From the NCBI GenBank assembly GCA_023400055.1, contig JAEXFN010000005.1:124001-188000 (forward strand): a stretch of DNA of 64,000 bases, in the 5' to 3' direction. The stretch is from Bacillota bacterium. Lineage in GTDB: Bacteria; Bacillota; UBA4882; UBA8346. The position numbers and the translations under genes are program-made. Shown in pieces: positions 58,264-64,000 of this stretch; position 1 is the stretch's first letter; each line of letters opens with the position of its first letter. The notes beneath the pieces were generated by a model. That model ran no database searches. It saw only the letters and a list, made by a program, of their open reading frames with translations, and was not told where the DNA came from.

Positions 58264-60717
58264 TCAACCGCTGGAGTCCGCTCGATCATCGGGTTCGGGT
58301 GCGGCAGTGCTCTCGGCCCAGAACTCGGCCAGGATCCGGCGGTAATCGGGGCTGGAGAAGGCCCGGCCGGGCAGGAACCAGTCGGGCGGCAGCAGGCTTT
58401 CAAAGGGCTCCTGGCAAAACCGGTCATCCAGCAGCAATACGACGCCCCGGTCCTCGGGGGTCCGAAAGACCCGGCCGGCCGATTGGATCACCCGGATCAT
58501 CCCCGGCACCACGGCGGCGTAAAACAGCCCCTTGCCGTCCCATTCATCAAAATGCATCCGGATCAGTTCCTGTTCCTCATTCAGCACGGGCAGGCCGGGC
58601 CCGACGATGATCACTCCGACCAGATCCTCGCCCGGCAGATCGACCGCTTCGCCGAAGACTCCCCCGAGCACGGCCAAGCCCAGGTTGGAACCCTGGCTCT
58701 TAGGGCCGGCGACCTTGCGGAGAAAGGCGGCCCGGGCCGCTCCGCTCATTCCCGGCAGTTGGACGTGGATCGCCACCGGGCTGTCGTGGCCCAGCGCCTC
58801 CCGGAGTAGGGGCCAGACCGCCTGGAGGTAGGCGTAGGAAGGGAAGAACATCAGGTAGTTGCCGGCATGGGCGGCGATCAGAGCGGCGGCGCAACGGACC
58901 ACTTGTCCGGCGCTGTCCCGGCGGGCGTGAAAGCGGGTGTCGATTCCCGGGACATGGAGGTATAAACGGTTTTCGCGGGGGAAGGGCGAGCCCAGCCGCA
59001 CTTGCAGCGGGTTCCTGCCGCCCAGCAGTTCCCGGAAGTATTCCGGCGGCGACAGCGTGGCCGAGCAGAAGATCGCCGCCCGGCTGTATTCGAGCCGTTC
59101 GCGGAGGGCGGGGCCGGGATTGATGCAGAACAGGCGCAATTCGACGCCGGCCTGTTCCTGCCGGATATAGATGGCGTATTCCGGGCCGAGCCGGGCGACG
59201 ACCCGGATCAGTGCGGTGAGCTCGAAATAGCACAGCCGGACCTGATCCCACAGCGGATGGTGGGCCTGCTCGCGCAGGAAGAGCCCGGCCACGGCCGCCA
59301 GCCGTTCCAACGCGGTCTCCAGCATTTCGGGGAGCGCGGCGAGGCGCAGGCCGGGCCGGCTCTCCCGCCACAATTCCCGTTCCCATTGCTCGAAATGTTC
59401 CAGGACGGCCTGGATTGCCGCGGCCAAACGCGGCGCGGAATTGCGCGCCGACCATTCCAGGCTCGTCCATTGGCTCTGCCGCAAGGTGGCGGAGTACATC
59501 TCGCGGCCCCGGCCCACCAGGTTATGGGCCTCGTCGATCAGAAACAGGCTGTCCCGTTTCTTGGGGCCGCTGAAGAAGCGGCGCAAAAAGACCCCGGGAT
59601 CGAAGATGTAATTATAATCGCCGACGATCAGATCAGCCCGCAATGCCAGATCCAATGAGAGCTCGAAGGGGCAGAGGTTCTCGCGCCGGGCCGCCTCGAT
59701 CACCAATTCCGGCGCGATCAGCTCGGCGGCCAGCAGTTCCGGCAGGACTTTCTCGGCGCGGTTATAATAATCGATGGTATACGGACAGACTTCCGGGTGG
59801 CAGGGCGCGCCGGGCTGGAAGCAGACCCGTTCCTTGGCCTCCAGGAAGACCGTGCGCAAGCGGAGCCCTTGATGCTGCAGATTGACCACGGTCTTGCGCA
59901 CGATCTCCCGGCCGTTGGTTTTGGCGGTGAGGAAGAAGAGGCGGTCCACCGTCGGGCCGGCCAGGCTCTTCAGGGCCGGATACAAGATGGCGATGGTCTT
60001 GCCGATGCCGGTGGCCGCTTCGGCCAGCAGATCCCGCTCGGCGCGGATCGCCTGTTCGACGGCTTCCATCAGCTCCGATTGGCCGGCCCGGAGGGTCGGG
60101 TAGGGGAAGCGGATCTGCTTCAGCGAGGCATCGCGAATATCGCGCCAGTCGGCGGCAGTCTGCAGCTCCCGGAGAAAGGCCTCGGCCAGATCGGTAAAGA
60201 AGGCCGCCCCCGCTTCGCGCGAGAGTTCCAGCGGGAAGGACTTTTCCGACAGATCGTCCAGATTCAAATAGGTCAACTGCCCGGTCACCGGTTGGGCCGA
60301 CTGCATCATCATAAAATATAGATAGAGTTTCAACTGGGCCTGATGCAGCGGGAAATCCTCCGGGTTCAGCGTAGCCAGCGGCAGGTAGGTGGTTTTAACC
60401 TCTTCCACCAGCAGCCCGGCGCCGTCATCCAAGAGACCGTCGATGCGGCCGCGGATGCGCAGCTGATAACCGTGCCCTTCGTAATGGAATTCGACCGGCA
60501 CCTCGGCGCGGTAACCCGGCCGGCGGCGGGTCGAGACCAGTTGATGGCCTGCGCTGCCCTCCTGGCCGCGGGTGGCCGGGATGAAGCCGTCATTGAGGTC
60601 TTTGGGATGAAAGAGCCGGTTCAGCAGCTCGGTCACGCTGATCGTCACTTGATAATTGGCCAACAGCAAAGCCTCCGGGTGGGAAAATTGCGTCCGTTTT
60701 GGATGGTTGGGGTCCAT
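58264..60717 (-). CDS. PD-(D/E)XK nuclease fused to XPD/DinG-type Fe-S helicase
   Basis: About 817 residues from ATG 60717; an extended frame to 60834 would overlap the divergent PBP gene. The first 135 residues look like a RecB-family nuclease: RIDGLLDDGA (D93), LVEEVKTTY (E-x-K, K108) and QAQLKLYLYF (QxxxY). The helicase follows: Walker A EAATGIGKT (234-242), DEAH box LIDEAHNLVG, SAGRVFRTPEDRG motif VI. Four Cys (CFQPGAPCHPEVCPY and LCPFE) fit the XPD/DinG iron-sulfur cluster. This nuclease-helicase fusion is known in some anaerobes; a role in DNA repair is likely. Confidence 0.85.
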   Translation of the reverse strand: MDPNHPKRTQFSHPEALLLANYQVTISVTELLNRLFHPKDLNDGFIPATRGQEGSAGHQLVSTRRRPGYRAEVPVEFHYEGHGYQLRIRGRIDGLLDDGAGLLVEEVKTTYLPLATLNPEDFPLHQAQLKLYLYFMMMQSAQPVTGQLTYLNLDDLSEKSFPLELSREAGAAFFTDLAEAFLRELQTAADWRDIRDASLKQIRFPYPTLRAGQSELMEAVEQAIRAERDLLAEAATGIGKTIAILYPALKSLAGPTVDRLFFLTAKTNGREIVRKTVVNLQHQGLRLRTVFLEAKERVCFQPGAPCHPEVCPYTIDYYNRAEKVLPELLAAELIAPELVIEAARRENLCPFELSLDLALRADLIVGDYNYIFDPGVFLRRFFSGPKKRDSLFLIDEAHNLVGRGREMYSATLRQSQWTSLEWSARNSAPRLAAAIQAVLEHFEQWERELWRESRPGLRLAALPEMLETALERLAAVAGLFLREQAHHPLWDQVRLCYFELTALIRVVARLGPEYAIYIRQEQAGVELRLFCINPGPALRERLEYSRAAIFCSATLSPPEYFRELLGGRNPLQVRLGSPFPRENRLYLHVPGIDTRFHARRDSAGQVVRCAAALIAAHAGNYLMFFPSYAYLQAVWPLLREALGHDSPVAIHVQLPGMSGAARAAFLRKVAGPKSQGSNLGLAVLGGVFGEAVDLPGEDLVGVIIVGPGLPVLNEEQELIRMHFDEWDGKGLFYAAVVPGMIRVIQSAGRVFRTPEDRGVVLLLDDRFCQEPFESLLPPDWFLPGRAFSSPDYRRILAEFWAESTAAPEPDDRADSSG

Positions 60718-60825
60718 CGGAACGGACCTGACCTCATTGTAGCATTTTCGGACCTTCCCTTCCAGTCTTCTCCCTGTATGATTTGGGATAGTCGCAGTCA
60801 AAGCTATATTTGAGGTGGAATCAGC

Positions 60826-62721
60826 ATGCCGCATTCCCGGCGTAGGAAGCCGAACAAGCCCCCCAAGCTCCGCCGTTTTCCCCGCCTGCTGCTGGGACTG
60901 GTATTAGCTGGCGGATTTTTATTGCTGGGGTTGATCTTTTTCAACCCGTTCGTTTGGCGGCTCAACCTCCGGACCGAGCTGGAAAAGAATAAGGCCGCTT
61001 CGACGGTTTACGACCGGGACGGCGAAGTGGTGGCCGATCTGTATTCCCAGGCCCGCATCTGGGTGCCGATTCAGAAGATCCCGGCAGCATTGCAGCAGGC
61101 GTTCGTGGCGACTGAGGATTCCCGTTTCTATGAGCATAAGGGGATCGATCTGCGGGGGATCATCCGTGCTCTGTATGAGGACGTCAAGGAGCGGAGCAAA
61201 GCCCAGGGCGGCAGCACTATCACCCAGCAGTTGGTGAAAAATCTCTTTTTCACGCAGGAGAAGAGTTTCTTCCGCAAGATCATGGAGATGGCCTACGCGA
61301 TCCGAGTCGAACAGCAGTACAGCAAGGCCCAGATCCTCGAAATGTATATGAACAGCATCTATCTCGGCCAGGGGGCGTGGGGGATCAATGCCGCGGCCCA
61401 GGTCTACTTCGGCAAACAGGTGCCGGATCTCAACGTGACCCAAGCGGCGCTGATCGCCGGTTTGGCCCGGGGCCCGGAGTATTATTCGCCTTTCCGCCGT
61501 CCCAAGGAAGCACTGGCGCGCCGCAATGTCGTCCTGCAGTTGATGCAGCGCCACGGCTACCTGCCCGCGAAAATGGTCGCCGAACTCAGCAAGCGGCCGC
61601 TTGGAACCTTGAACAACCCCGGCTCCACCTATGTCGGAGCCTATTTTGCCGATTACGCCGTCGATCTGTTGCGCGCCAAGACGGGCTACACCGAAAGCGT
61701 TCTCCGGTCCGGGGGCTTCCGGATTTACACCACGATGGACCGACGGATTCAGAAAGCGGCTGAAGGAGCGCTGCAATATCTGCCCGTCGCCGGGCCGGAC
61801 CGGTGGGGGATCAATCAGCCCCAGGGAGCCATCGTGGCGCTGGATCCCAAAACCGGCGAGATTTTGGGGCTGGTGGGCGGCCGCCGTTATTCCACGGCCG
61901 AGCCGAACCGGGCCTACCAGATCTACCGCCAGCCCGGCTCGGCGATCAAACCGTTTTTATACGCGGCGGCGCTGGAGGCCGGCTATACCCCGGATACTTC
62001 GGTAGTCGATCAGCCGCTGGCCATCGACGTCAACGGCACCCTTTGGAAACCCCAGAATTACGATAACAAATACCGCGGCCAGATCACGCTCCGCGCCGCG
62101 CTGGAGGAATCGGTGAATACGGTCGCGGTTCAGCTGGTGCAGAGCCTGGGACCGGCCAATGTCTTCGAGCTGACGCGGCGGATGGGCCTGAAGAGCCTGG
62201 TCAGCGAGGGGGAAAAGAACGATCGCAGCCTGGCGCCGTTGGCCCTGGGCGGACTGACCAAAGGGGTCACCCTGATGGAATTGACCGGCGCCTACAGCTC
62301 CTTCGCCAATCAGGGCCTGCGGTCGGAACCCTTCGGCATCCTGCGGGTTTACAGCCGGGACGGGAAGCTGGTCTACCGGGGCCAGCTGCATCAGGAAAAG
62401 GTGATTCCGCCCGGGACCGCGTCCACCCTGACTTCGATGATGGAAGGGGTCATTACCCGGGGAACCGGTATCCGCGCCAACATCGGCGTCAAGGCGGCCG
62501 GCAAGACCGGCACCTCCAATTGGAACACCAACGGCTGGTTCATCGGGTATACCGATGAGTTGCTGGCCGGCGTGTGGATCGGCAATGATCAGGAGAGCAA
62601 GCCGCTGGAGGTCAAGGGTGTAGCCTTAGGAAGCGGGATGGCCTCAGAGATCTGGGGCCGATTTTTGGGACAGGTTCTGGCCAAGCCCGTCGCAGTTCCG
62701 CGAAACTCGCCAGCACGATGA
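60826..62721 (+). CDS. Class A penicillin-binding protein (PBP1A type)
   Basis: 631 residues. A single N-terminal membrane anchor (LLGLVLAGGFLLLGLIFF) is followed by the GT51 transglycosylase domain with TEDSRFYEHKGIDLRGIIRA, GGSTITQQLVKNLFF and NSIYLGQGAWGINAAAQVYF. The transpeptidase has SxxK in RQPGSAIKPF, SxN in EESVNTVAVQ and KTG in AAGKTGTSN. It polymerises and crosslinks peptidoglycan. The last 110 bases overlap the end of the convergent spoVB-like gene. Confidence 0.96.
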   Translation: MPHSRRRKPNKPPKLRRFPRLLLGLVLAGGFLLLGLIFFNPFVWRLNLRTELEKNKAASTVYDRDGEVVADLYSQARIWVPIQKIPAALQQAFVATEDSRFYEHKGIDLRGIIRALYEDVKERSKAQGGSTITQQLVKNLFFTQEKSFFRKIMEMAYAIRVEQQYSKAQILEMYMNSIYLGQGAWGINAAAQVYFGKQVPDLNVTQAALIAGLARGPEYYSPFRRPKEALARRNVVLQLMQRHGYLPAKMVAELSKRPLGTLNNPGSTYVGAYFADYAVDLLRAKTGYTESVLRSGGFRIYTTMDRRIQKAAEGALQYLPVAGPDRWGINQPQGAIVALDPKTGEILGLVGGRRYSTAEPNRAYQIYRQPGSAIKPFLYAAALEAGYTPDTSVVDQPLAIDVNGTLWKPQNYDNKYRGQITLRAALEESVNTVAVQLVQSLGPANVFELTRRMGLKSLVSEGEKNDRSLAPLALGGLTKGVTLMELTGAYSSFANQGLRSEPFGILRVYSRDGKLVYRGQLHQEKVIPPGTASTLTSMMEGVITRGTGIRANIGVKAAGKTGTSNWNTNGWFIGYTDELLAGVWIGNDQESKPLEVKGVALGSGMASEIWGRFLGQVLAKPVAVPRNSPAR

Positions 62722-63982
62722 AGATCTGGGCGATATTGAAGGCCCAGGCCGCTCCGTTGATCCCCAGAAGCGGGGTCAGGCAGACCAGGAGCCCGGTCTT
62801 CAATCCGGTGGACCAGAGGCTCAGGACGAGGATCTTGTCGGTCTTGCCGATCGAGGCCAGGATCGAGATGTTGAGGATGGAGATTCCGGTGAAAGGCAAA
62901 CCGATGACCGACAGCCGAATCAAGTGGACCGGCGAGAGATCGTTGTATAAGAAAAGCGACAGCCACGGGGCGCTGGAAAGGATCAGGATGAAACCGCCCA
63001 GGCAGATGGCGAGCGTGGCGCCATAGAATAACAGAATTTTGGAATGAATTTTGCGCAGCCGGTTGGTTTTGGCGTCCGAACTGATCTGCGGCGAAAGCAC
63101 CGCCGCCAGCGGCCCGATGAAGATCAGCGGGAAATAGGCCACCGGTTCGGCCATGCCGGCCAGCTTGCCGAATAAGCCGGTGCTCTCAAAGACGGAATAC
63201 CCGCCCTGGATCAAAAAGTAGGGGATGATCACCCCTTCGCTGGCCAGACTGATCGAGGTCACGATCTGATTCAGCAGCAGCGGCAGGGAATAACCGAGGA
63301 TCTCCGTCCGGGGCAGGCCCGGGTCCGGAGCGGCCACCGCTTCGCCGGTCAGGCGGTGCCGGGATAAGAAGAACAACAAAGTAGCCAGGCACGCCACTTC
63401 CCCCATGGTCAAACCCCATACCGGCATGGCGTAAATCGAAATGGGCAGCCACGCCGCAGCGAAGGCCACCAGTAGCACGGTGGTGGAGATTTCGGCGGTC
63501 TGCTCGGTCACCTCGGAACAGGCGGTGGGCGCCATTTTGGACAGTCCCTGGAAATAGCCGCGCACGATCGCCGAGAGCGCCGAGAAGGGAATGGCCAGGG
63601 CGACGACGTAGAGGCCCTCCTGCACCCGGAAATCGGTGAAAACGTGCCGGGCCAGCAGCGGCGCGGTCGCCAGCAGCAAGGCCATGATGGTCAACGAGGT
63701 TCCGAAGACGATCCGCATGGCTTGGCAGCGCAACTCGGTCATGCGCCGGTAATCGCGGAGGCTGGCATATTCGGAGACCCACTTGATCAAGGCCATCGGC
63801 AGGCCGATGGTGGCGACGCCGCTCAGAAGGCGATAGACCGGGTAGACCATTTGCAGGATGCCCAGGCCCTCCGAGCCGATCTGGCGGGCCAGCCAGATCC
63901 GGTAGCAGGTTCCGGCCAACTGGACCAACAACCCCGAGCCGACCAGATAAAAAAAATTGACCAAATTCGGCCGCCGCCGCAT
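62612..63982 (-). CDS. spoVB: Polysaccharide/lipid flippase, SpoVB/MurJ-like (MOP superfamily)
   Basis: About 456 residues from ATG 63982 (GGGGGAG five bases upstream); an in-frame ATG lies exactly at the window edge but has no visible RBS. Some 14 membrane segments. The N-terminus FFYLVGSGLLVQLAGTCYRI and LARQIGSEGLGILQMVYPVY, and LLSGVATIGLPMALIKWVSE are characteristic of the SpoVB branch, which in spore formers flips cortex or wall precursors. Its 3' end overlaps the PBP1A gene on the other strand, joining two wall-synthesis genes tail to tail. Confidence 0.93.
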   Translation of the reverse strand: MRRRPNLVNFFYLVGSGLLVQLAGTCYRIWLARQIGSEGLGILQMVYPVYRLLSGVATIGLPMALIKWVSEYASLRDYRRMTELRCQAMRIVFGTSLTIMALLLATAPLLARHVFTDFRVQEGLYVVALAIPFSALSAIVRGYFQGLSKMAPTACSEVTEQTAEISTTVLLVAFAAAWLPISIYAMPVWGLTMGEVACLATLLFFLSRHRLTGEAVAAPDPGLPRTEILGYSLPLLLNQIVTSISLASEGVIIPYFLIQGGYSVFESTGLFGKLAGMAEPVAYFPLIFIGPLAAVLSPQISSDAKTNRLRKIHSKILLFYGATLAICLGGFILILSSAPWLSLFLYNDLSPVHLIRLSVIGLPFTGISILNISILASIGKTDKILVLSLWSTGLKTGLLVCLTPLLGINGAAWAFNIAQIFIVLASFAELRRAWPEPVPKIGPRSLRPSRFLRLHP

Positions 63983-64000
63983 CCAATCTCCCCCGTTCAT

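Overview
The window looks like chromosome from an anaerobic, endospore-forming Firmicute that has an outer membrane (a diderm Firmicute; Hydrogenispora or Limnochordia-like lineages are my best guess, not proven). The sporulation signs are a YyaC-type spore protease, two CotF-like spore coat proteins and a SpoVB-type flippase. The outer-membrane signs are flagellar L- and P-ring proteins (FlgH, FlgI), several exported beta-barrel-like proteins ending in Phe, and an ADP-heptose:LPS heptosyltransferase-like enzyme. Glycyl-radical chemistry (YjjI/YjjW) points to anaerobic life. Most genes are GC-rich; the stretches at about 22.5-26.6 kb and 57.0-57.3 kb are clearly AT-richer.

Layout. 0-3 kb: end of a PHP-domain gene, rapZ, yvcK. 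3.1-7.8 kb: flagellar rod and ring operon flgF-flgG-flgA-flgH-flgI-flgJ. 8-12.4 kb: a membrane protein, an RsmC-like methyltransferase, then glycogen synthase paired with a GalT/HIT-like nucleotidyltransferase. 12.6 kb: a 21-bp tandem array. 13.2-18.5 kb: a NarL-type two-component system and a sugar ABC importer without its own ATPase. 18.6-21.8 kb: a MocR remnant and pstSCA on the minus strand, without pstB or phoU. 22.4-24.15 kb: a decayed element inserted in tRNA-Thr, with a duplicated tRNA 3' end, integrase and NinB-like remnants and a VOC protein. 24.3-26.6 kb: small membrane and Cys/His-rich proteins, a second 21-bp array, and a GxxExxY gene between direct repeats. 26.7-36.8 kb: DinB-like protein, oleate hydratase, uvrA with a LexA-like box in its promoter, a BASS transporter, uvrC, a eukaryotic-type hisA and a GNAT. 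37-42 kb: secreted proteins, four of them forming a duplicated A-B-A'-B' block. 42-46 kb: HAD phosphatase, a third 21-bp array, yjjI-yjjW. 46-50.7 kb: coat proteins, a porin-like barrel, an MsmX/UgpC-type ATPase, yyaC. 50.8-54.9 kb: VanW, heptosyltransferase-like, flippase-like and S1 genes. 55-58 kb: small exported proteins, a zinc-ribbon microprotein, a fourth 21-bp array and a barrel. 58.2-64 kb: a nuclease-helicase fusion, PBP1A and SpoVB.

The most interesting signal is not a gene. Four intergenic tandem arrays, about 13-18 kb apart, share an exact 21-bp period (two helical turns). Two of them carry runs of perfect DnaA-box 9-mers (TTATNCACA): eight in the 25.5 kb array spaced 42,42,42,42,42,21,42 bp, and five in the 43.2 kb array spaced 21,21,21,42 bp, each run in one orientation. 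No dnaA, dnaN or other origin gene is in the window, so these look like helically phased DnaA-binding or titration clusters rather than oriC. That function is an inference from sequence alone.
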